NCBI GenBank assembly: GCA_937924905.1
Contig: CALDUK010000043.1
Span: 58,925 to 122,924 of the forward strand
Origin: an uncultured Paracoccaceae bacterium
GTDB taxonomy: Bacteria > Pseudomonadota > Alphaproteobacteria > Rhodobacterales > Rhodobacteraceae
DNA: 64,000 nucleotides
Direction: 5' to 3'
The notes beneath the pieces were generated by a model that saw nothing but the letters and a program-made list of their open reading frames with translations, searched no databases and was not told the origin of the DNA. This document shows positions 30,019 to 40,092 of the stretch, piece by piece (within the stretch, counting starts at the first letter, position 1; every line of letters begins with the position of its first letter). The position numbers and the translations under genes were made by a program.

Positions 30019-31308
30019 ATGCTGGACGACAAGGATCGCATCTTTACGAACCTTTATGGCATGCATGATCGCAACCTGGCAGGTGCCAAGGCGCGGGGTC
30101 ATTGGGATGGCACGGCGGGCCTTATCAAAAAGGGCCGCGACTGGATTGTCGATCAGATGAAGGCAAGCGGCCTGCGGGGCCGCGGCGGTGCGGGTTTTCC
30201 GACCGGGCTGAAATGGTCGTTTATGCCAAAGGAAAGTGACGGGCGTCCGTCCTATCTGGTCGTCAATGCGGACGAAAGCGAGCCGGGCACCTGTAAAGAC
30301 CGCGAGATCATGCGGCACGATCCCCACACGTTGATCGAAGGGTGTCTGATTGCGTCTTTCGCGATGAACGCGAATGCCTGCTATATCTATATTCGTGGCG
30401 AATACATTCGCGAACGCGAAGCATTACAGGCTGCGATTGACGAATGTTACGATAACGGTCTTCTGGGGCGGAATGCGGCCGGGTCAGGATGGGATTTTGA
30501 TCTTTATCTGCATCATGGAGCGGGTGCTTATATTTGCGGCGAAGAAACCGCGCTGCTTGAAAGCCTTGAAGGCAAGAAGGGCATGCCACGGATGAAGCCG
30601 CCGTTTCCGGCAGGCGCAGGTCTGTACGGATGCCCAACCACAGTGAATAACGTGGAATCGATTGCGGTCGTTCCAACCATTTTGCGGCGCGGGCCGGAAT
30701 GGTTTGCGGGCTTTGGCCGGCCGAATAACGCGGGCACCAAGCTTTTTGCGATTTCGGGCCATGTGAACAACCCGTGCGTTGTCGAAGAAGAAATGTCGAT
30801 TTCGTTCCGCGAATTGATTGATCGCCACTGCGGCGGCATTCGCGGTGGCTGGGACAATCTGAAGGCGGTCATCCCCGGTGGGTCATCGGTGCCTTGTTTG
30901 CCCGGCCAGGTGATGAAGGACGATGCCATTATGGATTTCGACTGGCTGCGCGAGCAGCGGTCGGGCCTTGGAACGGCGGCTGTCATTGTGATGGACAATT
31001 CGACCGATATCATCAAAGCAATCTGGCGGTTGTCGAAGTTCTACAAACACGAAAGCTGTGGTCAGTGTACGCCCTGCCGCGAAGGCACCGGCTGGATGAT
31101 GCGTGTGATGGACCGTCTTGTGAAAGGCGAAGCCGAGGTCGAAGAGATCGACATGCTGCTGGACGTCACCAAACAGGTGGAAGGTCATACGATCTGCGCT
31201 TTGGGTGATGCGGCAGCCTGGCCCATTCAAGGGCTGATCCGGCATTTCCGGGACGAGATTGAGGACCGCATCAAACACAAGCGTGGCGCGACCATCGCGG
31301 CCGAGTGA
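30019..31308 (+). CDS. nuoF: NADH-quinone oxidoreductase subunit F
   Basis: A 429-residue (51 kDa type) subunit that binds NADH, FMN and cluster N3. It contains the NADH/FMN loops [16 protein letters not shown] and [14 protein letters not shown], and the 4Fe-4S ligands in [16 protein letters not shown] (first Cys about residue 347) with the fourth Cys in [10 protein letters not shown]. Length and motifs are normal. Confidence 0.98.
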   Translation: MLDDKDRIFTNLYGMHDRNLAGAKARGHWDGTAGLIKKGRDWIVDQMKASGLRGRGGAGFPTGLKWSFMPKESDGRPSYLVVNADESEPGTCKDREIMRHDPHTLIEGCLIASFAMNANACYIYIRGEYIREREALQAAIDECYDNGLLGRNAAGSGWDFDLYLHHGAGAYICGEETALLESLEGKKGMPRMKPPFPAGAGLYGCPTTVNNVESIAVVPTILRRGPEWFAGFGRPNNAGTKLFAISGHVNNPCVVEEEMSISFRELIDRHCGGIRGGWDNLKAVIPGGSSVPCLPGQVMKDDAIMDFDWLREQRSGLGTAAVIVMDNSTDIIKAIWRLSKFYKHESCGQCTPCREGTGWMMRVMDRLVKGEAEVEEIDMLLDVTKQVEGHTICALGDAAAWPIQGLIRHFRDEIEDRIKHKRGATIAAE

Positions 31309-31391
31309 ACAGAGTGACCGGGCGCGTGCCGGCATGCGCTGGAAACTGCTTTGTGTTGAATGGCTTTCTGCAAGCAGATAGGGTCGGGCGC

Positions 31392-31736
31392 ATGCGGGTT
31401 TGGGTGCTGATCTTTCTGATGTCGACCATGGGCCTTTCAGGCTGTTCGGGTGTGCGTGACCGTATTTTCGGCGCGGGCGAAGAAGCGCAGGGCTTGCCAT
31501 TTCGGGCGGTGCTGGCGCGGGGCGCGGACCGTCGGAATTTCACGGTGCGGGTGCGTGCCGGGGCTGTGCCTGTCGAACAAGTGCGCGAAAGCGTGCGGTT
31601 TCCGGCAACACGCTATTGCCTGACGACCTATGGGGCGTCGGACACGCGCTGGACGATTGACCCGGCGACCCGCGACTGGGCGTTTCAGCAGAACGGCAAT
31701 GACATGGTTTTTAGCGGGCGTTGCGTCGCGCGATGA
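31392..31736 (+). CDS. Putative lipoprotein between nuoF and nuoG
   Basis: A 114-residue protein with a lipoprotein signal (MRVWVLIFLMSTMGLSGCSG, lipobox LSGC). The mature part includes two Cys (TRYCLTTYG and SGRCVAR) that may pair. The frame is open back to 31305, overlapping nuoF, but only the ATG at 31392 starts with an export signal. It overlaps the next frame by ATGA. No family recognised. Confidence 0.75.
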   Translation: MRVWVLIFLMSTMGLSGCSGVRDRIFGAGEEAQGLPFRAVLARGADRRNFTVRVRAGAVPVEQVRESVRFPATRYCLTTYGASDTRWTIDPATRDWAFQQNGNDMVFSGRCVAR

Positions 31737-31960
31737 TCCGGCTTTGGGACGGTTTTCTCAGTCTTTTGGCGGCAGTGTTTACCGTGGGCGTTGTTGGTGT
31801 GCCGATTTGGGGCGCGGTCGAGGCTTTGAACCTTGGGCTTTTGCCCGGTTGGGCCTGGGGATTTGTGGTCGCGCTGGGGTTTCTGGGACTTTTGATGGTG
31901 CTTGCGTTTTTGCGCAAAACGGCGCGCGGGGTGCATCCCTTGCGCGAGCGGCGGCGGTAA
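31733..31960 (+). CDS. Small two-helix membrane protein between nuoF and nuoG
   Basis: A 75-residue protein with two hydrophobic segments (about residues 8-30 and 38-60) and a basic tail (KTARGVHPLRERRR), which predicts the C-terminus in the cytoplasm. The ATGA overlap with the lipoprotein frame indicates coupling. No family recognised. Confidence 0.7.
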   Translation: MIRLWDGFLSLLAAVFTVGVVGVPIWGAVEALNLGLLPGWAWGFVVALGFLGLLMVLAFLRKTARGVHPLRERRR

Positions 31961-31981
31961 GTTCACGCGAATTGACACGTT

Positions 31982-32023
31982 TCTCACAAATCGTGAGAGT
32001 CAAAAACACCCTGTAAATCAGGG
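31982..32023. other. Two hairpins in the 31961-32169 gap
   Basis: TCTCAC-AAATC-GTGAGA (31982-31998) and CCCTG-TAAAT-CAGGG (32009-32023) lie in a 209-base gap with no gene. No T-run follows. The gap could hold an internal promoter for the nuoG half of the operon, but I see no convincing one. Confidence 0.4.
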
Positions 32024-32169
32024 CTTTGCCATCGTTTTCGGGAATTTTGCTGCGGGAATTTGCCCAGCGACAAAATTGTGCCTGCTTGTGGGCCTTTATG
32101 TTCCTATATGTTCCACAGGGCGCGGCAGAGAGCGGGTTCTGCGCGCGCATGTGAAAGCGAGTTTTTCCA

Positions 32170-32568
32170 ATGCGGAAGACACTGACAGCTATGATTTTGA
32201 CACTTGCTGCGGCCCCGGCCGTGGCGTTGCAGCCGTTGCATGAGAACCCACGGGTGGTGAATGGATTCTATGCGATCGGACTGGCCGATGAAGTACGGAA
32301 GAAATGTGATAATATCGAACCACGCATGATCCGGGCCTTTACCTATCTTCGGTCGCTGGAACGATATGCGCGCGATTCCGGCTATACCACTGAACAGATT
32401 GAAGAATTGACGGATAACCGGACCGAAAAAGAGAAGCTTCGGGCCCGGATCCGCGCCGATTTGGCCGAGCGGGGTGCGACACCGGATACGCCGCAAGGCT
32501 ATTGCACTGTTGGCCGTGAAGAAATAGCCAAGGGCAGCGCTGCGGGGCGACTCCTTCGGGCCAGATAG
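32170..32568 (+). CDS. Exported protein before nuoG (DUF5333-like)
   Basis: A 132-residue protein with a clear signal peptide (MRKTLTAMILTLAAAPAVA). The mature part is helical and charged, with two Cys (RKKCDNIEPR and GYCTVGREE). It resembles the DUF5333 family of Rhodobacterales as I remember it. It is 45 bases before nuoG and probably in the same message. Location in the periplasm near complex I is an inference. Confidence 0.75.
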   Translation: MRKTLTAMILTLAAAPAVALQPLHENPRVVNGFYAIGLADEVRKKCDNIEPRMIRAFTYLRSLERYARDSGYTTEQIEELTDNRTEKEKLRARIRADLAERGATPDTPQGYCTVGREEIAKGSAAGRLLRAR

Positions 32569-32613
32569 AATGGCTGGTTCCCGCGGCAAGGGAAGCCAAG
32601 GGAACCGTTGCCC

Positions 32614-34629
32614 ATGTCCGATCTTCGGAAGATCGTTATTGACGACCTCGAACTCGAAGTCGATCCGGCACTTACACTGATACAGGCATGCGAACAGGCG
32701 GGGATCGAGATTCCTCGTTTTTGCTATCACGAGCGTCTGTCGATTGCCGGGAATTGCCGGATGTGTCTGGTGGAAGTTGTGGGCGGGCCGCCCAAGCCTG
32801 CGGCGTCCTGTGCGATGCAGGTGCGCGATTTGCGCCCCGGGCCAGAAGGCCAGCCGCCGGTTGTGAAGACCAATTCGCCGATGGTGAAAAAGGCGCGCGA
32901 AGGGGTGATGGAATTTCTGTTGATCAACCACCCGTTGGATTGCCCGATCTGCGATCAGGGCGGCGAGTGCGATTTGCAGGACCAGGCCATGGCGTATGGC
33001 GTGGATTTCAGCCGGTTCCGCGAACCGAAGCGGGCCGTCGACAATATGGACCTGGGGCCGTTGGTCGGGACCGCGATGACGCGTTGCATTTCATGCACGC
33101 GGTGTGTGCGGTTCATCACCGAGGTCGCGGGCATGCCCGAGCTTGGCCAGACCGGGCGCGGCGAGGATGCCGAGATTACGTCCTATCTGGGCCAGACACT
33201 GGATAGCGAGATGCAGGGCAATATTGTGGACCTGTGCCCGGTTGGCGCACTGACAAGCAAGCCCTATGCCTTTACCGCCCGGCCCTGGGAGCTGACCAAG
33301 ACCGAGACGATTGATGTGATGGATGCGCTGGGCTCGAACATCCGAGTTGATACGAAAGGCCGCGAGGTCATGCGTATTTTGCCGCGCAACCATGATGGCG
33401 TGAATGAAGAATGGTTGTCGGACAAGTCGCGCTATGCCTGGGACGGGCTGCGGCGACAGCGTTTGGACAAGCCGTACATTCGTGAAAACGGCAAGCTGCG
33501 GCCCGCCAGTTGGGGCGAAGCGCTGAGCAAAGCCGCCGAGGCGATGCAGGTCGGCAAGATTGCCGGGCTTGTGGGTGATCTGGCCCCGGTCGAGGCGATC
33601 TATGCGCTGAAAGAGCTGATTGGCGACAGGGGCGATATCGAATGTCGTCTGGATGGTGCCAAACTGCCTGCGGGCAACCGATCGGCCTATGTGGGCAATG
33701 CATCTATCGAAGATATCGAAAACGCCGATCGGATCCTTTTGGTCGGGACCAATCCCCGCACCGAAGCGCCGGTTTTGAATGCGCGTATCCGCAAAGCCTG
33801 GTCGCGGGGGGCGAAAGTGGCCCTGATCGGGCAACCGGTTGATTTGACCTATGATTACACACATATCGGCGCCGGCCGTGATGCTTTGGCTGACCTGGCT
33901 GCGATGGATCACGGCGACAAGCACGGGTCCAACGGTGTGATGATTGTCGGGCAAGGCGCGTTGACGCTGGACGGTGGCAAGGGCGTTTTGGCCGATGCCA
34001 TGAAAGCGGCGGATGCGGCGCGGTCGCGGTTTATGATTTTGCACACGGCGGCCAGCCGGGTGGGCGCCCTTGATGTGGGCGCGGTGTCGGTTGGCGGGGT
34101 CGAAGGCGCCTTGACGGATGCGTCGGTGGTTTACAACCTTGGCGCGGACGAGGTTGATATCGCCGACGGCCCCTTGGTGATTTATCAGGGCAGCCATGGT
34201 GACCGGGGTGCGCACCGGGCCGATATCGTTCTGCCTGCGGCGGCCTGGACCGAAGAAAACGGATTGTTTGTCAACACCGAAGGACGGCCTCAATTGGCGA
34301 TGCGGGCCGGTTTCCCCCCTGGCGAGGCCAAGGAGAACTGGGCCATTCTGCGCGCCCTGTCGGCCGAGATGGGGGCCCCCCTGCCATTCGACAGTCTGGC
34401 GCAACTGCGGGCCAAACTGGTCGAGGCGGTGCCACATCTGAAAGCCATCGACGTGGTGCCGGTGAATACCTGGGAACCGGTCGAAGCGGGCGGTGATGGT
34501 GCTGGCGCGTTCGGCGAAGTCGTGACGGCGCATTACCTGACCAATCCGATTTTGCGGGCTTCGGGCCTTATGGCCGAGTTGCAGGCGGCGGCGCGGGAAC
34601 GCCAGGCTGGGAAGCTGGCCGCCGAGTAG
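32614..34629 (+). CDS. nuoG: NADH-quinone oxidoreductase subunit G
   Basis: A 671-residue (75 kDa type) subunit with three iron-sulfur clusters in the N-terminal 230 residues. Visible ligands include [17 protein letters not shown] (2Fe-2S), [18 protein letters not shown] (His plus Cys of N5) and [10 protein letters not shown] with CPVGAL (N4). The rest is the degenerate molybdopterin-oxidoreductase domain. It is the short alphaproteobacterial and mitochondrial form. ATG 32614 is preferred to TTG 32608. Confidence 0.97.
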   Translation: MSDLRKIVIDDLELEVDPALTLIQACEQAGIEIPRFCYHERLSIAGNCRMCLVEVVGGPPKPAASCAMQVRDLRPGPEGQPPVVKTNSPMVKKAREGVMEFLLINHPLDCPICDQGGECDLQDQAMAYGVDFSRFREPKRAVDNMDLGPLVGTAMTRCISCTRCVRFITEVAGMPELGQTGRGEDAEITSYLGQTLDSEMQGNIVDLCPVGALTSKPYAFTARPWELTKTETIDVMDALGSNIRVDTKGREVMRILPRNHDGVNEEWLSDKSRYAWDGLRRQRLDKPYIRENGKLRPASWGEALSKAAEAMQVGKIAGLVGDLAPVEAIYALKELIGDRGDIECRLDGAKLPAGNRSAYVGNASIEDIENADRILLVGTNPRTEAPVLNARIRKAWSRGAKVALIGQPVDLTYDYTHIGAGRDALADLAAMDHGDKHGSNGVMIVGQGALTLDGGKGVLADAMKAADAARSRFMILHTAASRVGALDVGAVSVGGVEGALTDASVVYNLGADEVDIADGPLVIYQGSHGDRGAHRADIVLPAAAWTEENGLFVNTEGRPQLAMRAGFPPGEAKENWAILRALSAEMGAPLPFDSLAQLRAKLVEAVPHLKAIDVVPVNTWEPVEAGGDGAGAFGEVVTAHYLTNPILRASGLMAELQAAARERQAGKLAAE

Positions 34630-34736
34630 GAAACAAAAGGGTTAACAGGCGGCATTATGGCTGGAATTACCAATCAAGATGCGGTTTACGGAGTGCGGGC
34701 AAAACCCGGGCCCCGCCATAGGGAACAAGAGGTTAC

Positions 34737-35786
34737 ATGGCAGAGTTTCTGACGACACCCCTTGGGATCGTAGTCACCGTTGCGGCGCAGGTTTTACTGG
34801 TCGTGGCGTTTGTGATGATCAGCTTGCTGTTTTTGGTTTATGGCGACCGGAAAATCTGGGCCGCTGTCCAGATGCGGCGTGGCCCGAACGTTGTTGGCCC
34901 CTGGGGTTTGCTGCAGACCGTGGCGGATGCGCTGAAATATGTGGTGAAAGAAAACATCATACCCGCCGGTGCCGACCGGGCGGTGTTTATTCTGGCGCCT
35001 TTGATTTCCTTTGTTCTGGCGCTGTTGGCGTGGGCTGTGATCCCGTTTTACGCGGGCGAAGACACGATATGGGTTCTGGCGAATATCAATGTCGCGATCC
35101 TGTTTGTGTTCGCCATATCGTCGCTTGAGGTTTACGGCGTGATCATGGGGGGATGGGCGTCAAACTCGAAATACCCGTTCCTTGGGTCGTTGCGCTCTGC
35201 CGCGCAGATGATTTCCTATGAAGTGTCGATCGGGTTGATCATCATCGGCGTGATCATCTCGACTGGGTCTTTGAACTTTGGGCAAATCGTGGCTGCGCAA
35301 GATGGCGGATACGGGTTGTTCAGCTGGTACTGGCTGCCGCATTTCCCAATGGTATTCCTGTTTTTTATCAGCACCTTGGCTGAAACAAACCGGCCACCGT
35401 TTGACTTGCCCGAAGCGGAATCGGAACTGGTTGCGGGTTATCAGGTGGAATATTCGTCAACGCCGTTCCTTTTGTTCATGGCGGGCGAGTATATTGCCAT
35501 CTTCCTGATGTGCGCGCTGATCACCTTGTTGTTCTTTGGCGGCTGGCTGTCGCCTATTCCGTTCATTCCGGACAGTCCTTTGTGGATGCTGGCGAAAATG
35601 GCGTTTTTCTTCTTCCTGTTCGCAATGGTGAAGGCGGTGGTGCCTCGGTATCGGTATGACCAGTTGATGCGGATCGGCTGGAAGGTGTTTTTGCCACTGA
35701 GCCTGATCTGGGTTGTCTGGGTGGCGTTCGCGGCAAAATTTGAATTCTTCGGTGGCGCTTATGCGCGCTGGGCGATTGGGGGCTAG
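34737..35786 (+). CDS. nuoH: NADH-quinone oxidoreductase subunit H
   Basis: A 349-residue membrane subunit with about eight helices that forms the quinone channel with NuoB and NuoD. The conserved loops [16 protein letters not shown] and [20 protein letters not shown] are present. The 107 bases before it hold a 31-codon frame I do not accept as a gene. Confidence 0.98.
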   Translation: MAEFLTTPLGIVVTVAAQVLLVVAFVMISLLFLVYGDRKIWAAVQMRRGPNVVGPWGLLQTVADALKYVVKENIIPAGADRAVFILAPLISFVLALLAWAVIPFYAGEDTIWVLANINVAILFVFAISSLEVYGVIMGGWASNSKYPFLGSLRSAAQMISYEVSIGLIIIGVIISTGSLNFGQIVAAQDGGYGLFSWYWLPHFPMVFLFFISTLAETNRPPFDLPEAESELVAGYQVEYSSTPFLLFMAGEYIAIFLMCALITLLFFGGWLSPIPFIPDSPLWMLAKMAFFFFLFAMVKAVVPRYRYDQLMRIGWKVFLPLSLIWVVWVAFAAKFEFFGGAYARWAIGG

Positions 35787-35788
35787 GG

Positions 35789-36283
35789 ATGGCGACGATC
35801 GATTGGAACCGCGCGGGCAAGTATTTCCTGCTGTTGGACATGTTCAAGGGCTTGCGCCTGGGGTTGAAGTATTTCTTCGCGCCCAAGGCCACGTTGAACT
35901 ATCCGCATGAAAAAGGCCCGCTGAGCCCGCGGTTTCGCGGCGAACATGCGTTGCGACGCTATCCAAACGGGGAAGAGCGCTGCATTGCCTGTAAGCTGTG
36001 CGAGGCGGTTTGCCCTGCTCAGGCGATTACGATTGATGCCGAGCCCCGCGAAGACGGGTCGCGCCGGACAACGCGCTATGACATCGACATGACCAAATGC
36101 ATCTATTGCGGGTTCTGTCAGGAGGCCTGTCCGGTGGATGCGATTGTTGAGGGGCCGAATTTTGAGTTCTCGACCGAGACGCGCGAAGAGCTGTTTTATG
36201 ACAAGGACAAGCTTTTGGCGAATGGCGAACGGTGGGAAGCCGAGATTGCCCGGAACCTTGAGATGGACGCGCCTTACCGATGA
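35789..36283 (+). CDS. nuoI: NADH-quinone oxidoreductase subunit I
   Basis: A 164-residue ferredoxin-like subunit with two 4Fe-4S motifs: [12 protein letters not shown] (first Cys C65) and [12 protein letters not shown] (first Cys C104), ligating clusters N6a and N6b. It begins two bases after nuoH. Its stop overlaps a small 40-codon frame as ATGA. Confidence 0.98.
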   Translation: MATIDWNRAGKYFLLLDMFKGLRLGLKYFFAPKATLNYPHEKGPLSPRFRGEHALRRYPNGEERCIACKLCEAVCPAQAITIDAEPREDGSRRTTRYDIDMTKCIYCGFCQEACPVDAIVEGPNFEFSTETREELFYDKDKLLANGERWEAEIARNLEMDAPYR

Positions 36284-36402
36284 GCGGCGGGACTGAACCT
36301 GCGCAGATGTCTGCGCGCCCCTTGTTCGCCGTGACCGGCGACGTTGGCGGCGCGCCCGCGATGGAATTGGATGCGGTCGCATTCAGGGAGGATGAGGAAT
36401 GA
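36280..36402 (+). CDS. 40-residue frame coupled between nuoI and nuoJ
   Basis: ATG 36280 overlaps the nuoI stop, and the TGA at 36400-36402 overlaps the nuoJ start, both as ATGA. The 40-residue product is acidic near its end ([12 protein letters not shown]) and has no membrane segment; it starts MSGGTEPAQ. Its exact fit between two coupled genes supports translation. AGGGAGGATGAGG near its end also supplies the nuoJ ribosome binding site, so translation here may simply pass ribosomes on to nuoJ. Confidence 0.6.
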   Translation: MSGGTEPAQMSARPLFAVTGDVGGAPAMELDAVAFREDEE

Positions 36403-37013
36403 CACCGGTCGTGCTGACCTTCTATCTTTTTGCGATTGCCTGCATTGCTGGCGGGCTTTTCACGGTGATCAGCCGGAACCCGGTGCATTCGGTTCTGTGG
36501 TTGATCCTGTCCTTTCTGTCGGCGGCGGGTCTGTTTGTGCTGCTGGGGGCCGAATTTATCGCGATGCTGTTGATCATCGTCTATGTGGGCGCGGTTGCTG
36601 TACTGTTCCTGTTTGTTGTGATGATGCTTGATGTGGATTTTGCCGAATTGAAGGGCGAACTGGCGCGGTATATGCCGCTGGCGCTGTTGATCGGCGTGGT
36701 GATCCTGATGCAGCTTGCCATGGCGTTTGGTGTCTGGACCACAGCGGATGGCGTTTCGATTGCGGCAGAGCCCGATGCGGTTGCCGGGGGCGGCGCGCAT
36801 AACACCGAAGCACTGGGCCGTATTCTATACGATCAGTATTTCCTTTTGTTCCAGCTGGCAGGGTTGATCCTGTTGGTGGCGATGGTGGGCGCGATTGTGC
36901 TGACGCTGCGCCACCGCACCAATGTCAAGCGTCAGGATGTGCTGGCGCAGATGTATCGCGACCCGGCCAAGGCGATGGAACTGAAAGACATCAAGCCGGG
37001 GCAGGGTCTATGA
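36399..37013 (+). CDS. nuoJ: NADH-quinone oxidoreductase subunit J
   Basis: A 204-residue membrane subunit with five helices (ND6 type). The conserved [23 protein letters not shown] stretch, at about residues 53-75, contains the pi-bulge helix moved during coupling. The loop after the fourth helix and the C-terminal tail [10 protein letters not shown] are hydrophilic. It overlaps small frames on both sides. Confidence 0.97.
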   Translation: MTPVVLTFYLFAIACIAGGLFTVISRNPVHSVLWLILSFLSAAGLFVLLGAEFIAMLLIIVYVGAVAVLFLFVVMMLDVDFAELKGELARYMPLALLIGVVILMQLAMAFGVWTTADGVSIAAEPDAVAGGGAHNTEALGRILYDQYFLLFQLAGLILLVAMVGAIVLTLRHRTNVKRQDVLAQMYRDPAKAMELKDIKPGQGL

Positions 37014-37162
37014 GACGGTTTGGTCTGATCCTTGCCGGTCTGGCGTTTGCGGGCGCTGTTGGCGCGCGCGCTTTGGATGAGCCTGCGCTGGGCGGTGGGG
37101 CCGGATCGTTCATGTCGCCTGCTGAGGTGACCGTTTGCCCGTTGGGGAGCGTGGTCTGTTGA
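37010..37162 (+). CDS. 50-residue exported frame after nuoJ
   Basis: ATG 37010 overlaps the nuoJ stop (ATGA). The product begins [21 protein letters not shown], a good signal peptide, leaving a mature peptide of about 29 residues with two Cys (VCPLGSVVC at the very end). Its TGA overlaps the probable TTG start of the next frame. It may be a small periplasmic peptide; no family recognised. Confidence 0.55.
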   Translation: MRRFGLILAGLAFAGAVGARALDEPALGGGAGSFMSPAEVTVCPLGSVVC

Positions 37163-37623
37163 TCCGTGCCCTGGCGATATCTCTGGGCGTGTTGGCCACG
37201 CCTGCCTTTGGGTTGACGCTGGCCGACTGTGACCGGGTCACCCACATCAGCCACGGCGGCATGACCGGGCACGTCGATTTCGGCGGGGGCCGTGTGGGCT
37301 GGGCTGATTGGTGGAGCCAGGAAGGCGTGTTCACGGATTTGACGGTTGCCGATTGCGATACCGGCGGGTTTCTGAAAACCCGCGTGCGCGAGGCGTTTAT
37401 GTCAGAGCGGTCTCCGTTTGACCGGACCGAGGCCGTGCAAGACATTATCGCCCGCGAAATGGCGACCACGCCCGCACTATTCAGTTTTGCGCGTTTGCGG
37501 GACGCCATTCATCCGAAAGGCCGCGACATCCGTTTGTCGGTGCTGGCGGACGAGCCCTGTGCCTGTGCGGCGGTCTATCCTGAATTGCGGGGCGACAAGA
37601 CGCCTTATGAGGTGAGCGAATGA
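37159..37623 (+). CDS. Exported protein between nuoJ and nuoK
   Basis: A 154-residue protein if started at TTG 37159, with GGGGAG about nine bases upstream and a TTGA overlap with the previous stop; an in-frame TTG at 37135 is an alternative. It has a signal peptide ([17 protein letters not shown]) and four Cys in the mature part, ending [14 protein letters not shown]. Its TGA overlaps the nuoK start. I recognise no family. Confidence 0.65.
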   Translation: MIRALAISLGVLATPAFGLTLADCDRVTHISHGGMTGHVDFGGGRVGWADWWSQEGVFTDLTVADCDTGGFLKTRVREAFMSERSPFDRTEAVQDIIAREMATTPALFSFARLRDAIHPKGRDIRLSVLADEPCACAAVYPELRGDKTPYEVSE

Positions 37624-37925
37624 TCGGATTGGAACACTATCTTATCGTGGCGGCGACGTTGTTCGTGATTGGGATCTTCGGCATTTTCCTGAACAGGAAG
37701 AACGTGATCATCCTGTTGATGAGCATCGAACTGATGCTGTTGGCGGTGAATATCAATCTGGTCGCGTTCTCGGCCTATTTGCAAGACCTGACCGGACAGG
37801 TGTTCACGCTTTTCGTTCTGACCGTGGCGGCCGCCGAGGCCGCGATTGGTCTTGCGATCCTGGTTTGCTTCTTCCGCAACCGTGGCACGATTGATGTCGA
37901 AGACGTCAATGTGATGAAGGGGTGA
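37620..37925 (+). CDS. nuoK: NADH-quinone oxidoreductase subunit K
   Basis: A 101-residue membrane subunit (ND4L type) with three helices and the conserved Glu residues of the proton path in [13 protein letters not shown] and [12 protein letters not shown]. Length is normal. It is coupled to the exported protein before it through ATGA. Confidence 0.98.
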   Translation: MIGLEHYLIVAATLFVIGIFGIFLNRKNVIILLMSIELMLLAVNINLVAFSAYLQDLTGQVFTLFVLTVAAAEAAIGLAILVCFFRNRGTIDVEDVNVMKG

Positions 37926-37931
37926 GGATTT

Positions 37932-37957
37932 GCGTATTTTTGGCAAGATGAAGAAGG
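37932..37957 (+). repeat. Fragment of an intergenic repeat before nuoL
   Basis: GCGTATTTTTGGCAAGATGA and the following AGAAGG resemble the tail of a short element (often ending TATTTTTGG-AAGATGAAG) that I recall from many Rhodobacterales intergenic regions. A related copy occurs at 51862-51914. Here it also supplies the AAGAAGG ribosome binding site of nuoL. Confidence 0.45.
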
Positions 37958-37967
37958 CGCGCATCTG

Positions 37968-40091
37968 ATGGAAACGATCATCCTCTTTGCGCCGTTGGTT
38001 GGCGCGCTGATCTGTGGCTTTGGCTGGCGGGTTATCGGCGAGGTGGCCGCGCAATGGACCGCGACGCTGTTCCTGTTTCTGGCGGCCATTCTGAGCTGGG
38101 TCACGTTTCTGACCTTTGATCCGTTTGCCCATGAAGGCGGGGCGTACACGGTCACGGTTTTGCGGTGGATCGAAAGCGGCAGCTTGGCGACCGATTGGGC
38201 CATTCGGATGGACCGGCTGACAGCGACGATGCTGATCGTAATCACCACGGTTTCGGCTTTGGTGCATTTGTACAGCTTTGGGTACATGGCGCATGACGAC
38301 AATTTCGATGACGCGCGCGAAAGCTATCGGCCGCGTTTCTTTGCCTATTTGTCGTTCTTTACCTTTGCCATGTTGATGCTGGTGACGGCCGACAATCTGG
38401 TGCAGCTTTTCTTCGGCTGGGAAGGCGTGGGCCTGGCGTCCTATCTGTTGATCGGGTTTTACTTTCGCAAACCCAGTGCCAATGCCGCCGCGATCAAGGC
38501 GTTTGTGGTCAACCGGGTCGGCGATTTTGGCCTGGCCCTGGGGATTTTTGCGATCTTCCTGATGGTCGATAGCATCAGCTTTAACGATATCTTTGCCGCC
38601 GCGCCTGAATTGGCCGAGAAGGAGATCACGTTCCTTTGGACCACATGGCCTGCGATTGAGCTGATCTGTTTCCTTTTGTTCATCGGCGCGATGGGCAAAT
38701 CGGCACAGTTTATTCTGCACACTTGGTTGCCGGACGCGATGGAAGGGCCGACGCCTGTGTCAGCGCTGATCCATGCCGCAACCATGGTGACGGCGGGTGT
38801 GTTCCTGGTGTGCCGGATGTCGCCTTTGATGGAGTTTGCGGACTGGACGCAGAGTTTTATCGTCTGGATTGGTTTGATCACCGCATTTTTCGCCGCGACC
38901 GTGGGATTGGTTCAGAACGATATCAAACGGGTGATTGCCTATTCCACCTGTTCGCAGCTTGGCTATATGTTCGTTGCCGCCGGGGTTGGTGTTTATAGCG
39001 TTGCGATGTTCCATTTGCTGACCCACGCGTTTTTTAAGGCGATGCTGTTCCTGGGCGCGGGCAGCGTTATTCACGGGATGCATCACGAGCAGGACATGCG
39101 CAACTATGGCGGCTTGCGTCGCAAGATGCCCTATACGTTCTGGGCAATGATGGTCGGGACGCTGGCGATCACCGGCGTGGGTATACCGCTATTGTATCTT
39201 GGGTTCCCGGTGGGCTTTGCTGGATTTGTGTCGAAAGACGCGATTATTGAAAGCGCTTATGCGGCTGGCACGGATGCGTCGATTGTCGCTTTTTGGGGGC
39301 TGGTGGCTGCGGCTTTGATGACCAGTTTTTATAGCTGGCGGCTGATGTTCCTGACGTTTTATGGCGAAGCGCGCGGGGATCATCACACGCATGAACATGC
39401 CCATGAAAGCCCGATGGTGATGGTGGCGCCCCTGGGCGTGCTGGCCGTTGGCGCGATTTTCGCGGGTATGGTGTTTTACAAGCCATTCTTTGGCAGTGAC
39501 GCGTCGGTCGACAAGTTCTTTGGCAATATGAAGGTCGAAGAACATGCGTTGGCGGAAGACCCCGTTTCCCCCTTGATGCTGGGGGCGGCCCATGCCGCCG
39601 GTGAAGACGGCAAAGAGCACAAACGTGCGGCGCAGGTGCCGGGCCAGGGGGCGATTTACATTGCCGAAGACAACCATGTTTTGCACGAAGCGCATCTGGT
39701 GCCGAAGTGGGTCAAGCTGAGCCCGTTTTTGGCCATGCTGGCAGGTTTCCTGTTGGCCTATCAGTTTTATATCCGGCGGCCCGACTGGCCCGAGCGGTTG
39801 GCCGAGAACCAGCGGTATCTGTACAACTTCCTTTTGAACAAATGGTATGTGGACGAGATATACGACTTTTTGTTCGTGAAGCCTGCGATGTGGGTTGGAA
39901 CCTTCCTTTGGAAAAAAGGCGATGGCGCCACCATTGATGGCGGGTTGAATGGGCTTGCGATGGGGATTGTTCCGTTTTTCACCCGGCTGGCTGGACGGGC
40001 GCAGTCCGGGTATATCTTCACCTATGCGTTCGCGATGGTTCTGGGAATACTGGTTCTTGTCACCTGGATGACATTGGCGGGGGGCAACTGA
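37968..40091 (+). CDS. nuoL: NADH-quinone oxidoreductase subunit L
   Basis: A 707-residue antiporter-like proton-pumping subunit (ND5 type) with about 16 helices and the long lateral helix at the C-terminus. Conserved parts include [42 protein letters not shown] and [17 protein letters not shown] His-rich loop ([12 protein letters not shown], about residue 466) and a charged insert before the lateral helix are typical of alphaproteobacteria. Confidence 0.98.
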   Translation: METIILFAPLVGALICGFGWRVIGEVAAQWTATLFLFLAAILSWVTFLTFDPFAHEGGAYTVTVLRWIESGSLATDWAIRMDRLTATMLIVITTVSALVHLYSFGYMAHDDNFDDARESYRPRFFAYLSFFTFAMLMLVTADNLVQLFFGWEGVGLASYLLIGFYFRKPSANAAAIKAFVVNRVGDFGLALGIFAIFLMVDSISFNDIFAAAPELAEKEITFLWTTWPAIELICFLLFIGAMGKSAQFILHTWLPDAMEGPTPVSALIHAATMVTAGVFLVCRMSPLMEFADWTQSFIVWIGLITAFFAATVGLVQNDIKRVIAYSTCSQLGYMFVAAGVGVYSVAMFHLLTHAFFKAMLFLGAGSVIHGMHHEQDMRNYGGLRRKMPYTFWAMMVGTLAITGVGIPLLYLGFPVGFAGFVSKDAIIESAYAAGTDASIVAFWGLVAAALMTSFYSWRLMFLTFYGEARGDHHTHEHAHESPMVMVAPLGVLAVGAIFAGMVFYKPFFGSDASVDKFFGNMKVEEHALAEDPVSPLMLGAAHAAGEDGKEHKRAAQVPGQGAIYIAEDNHVLHEAHLVPKWVKLSPFLAMLAGFLLAYQFYIRRPDWPERLAENQRYLYNFLLNKWYVDEIYDFLFVKPAMWVGTFLWKKGDGATIDGGLNGLAMGIVPFFTRLAGRAQSGYIFTYAFAMVLGILVLVTWMTLAGGN

Positions 40092-40092
40092 G

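Noticed and set aside
32005..32028. Hairpin CCCTG-TAAAT-CAGGG that looks like a tRNA anticodon arm
   Set aside because: No D-arm, T-arm or acceptor stem can be placed around it.
32099..32112. GTTC-CTATAT-GTTC direct repeat, resembling a LexA box, before the exported protein at 32170
   Set aside because: The spacer is six bases; the alphaproteobacterial LexA site needs seven.
33091..34533. Long minus-strand open frame of about 480 codons opposite nuoG
   Set aside because: It is the antisense of a G/C-rich, clearly conserved gene; its product has no fold signature and no ribosome binding site.
34657..34755. A 31-codon frame starting between nuoG and nuoH
   Set aside because: It runs 19 bases into nuoH without a stop-start overlap and shows no signal or membrane segment; less convincing than the frames at 36280 and 37010.
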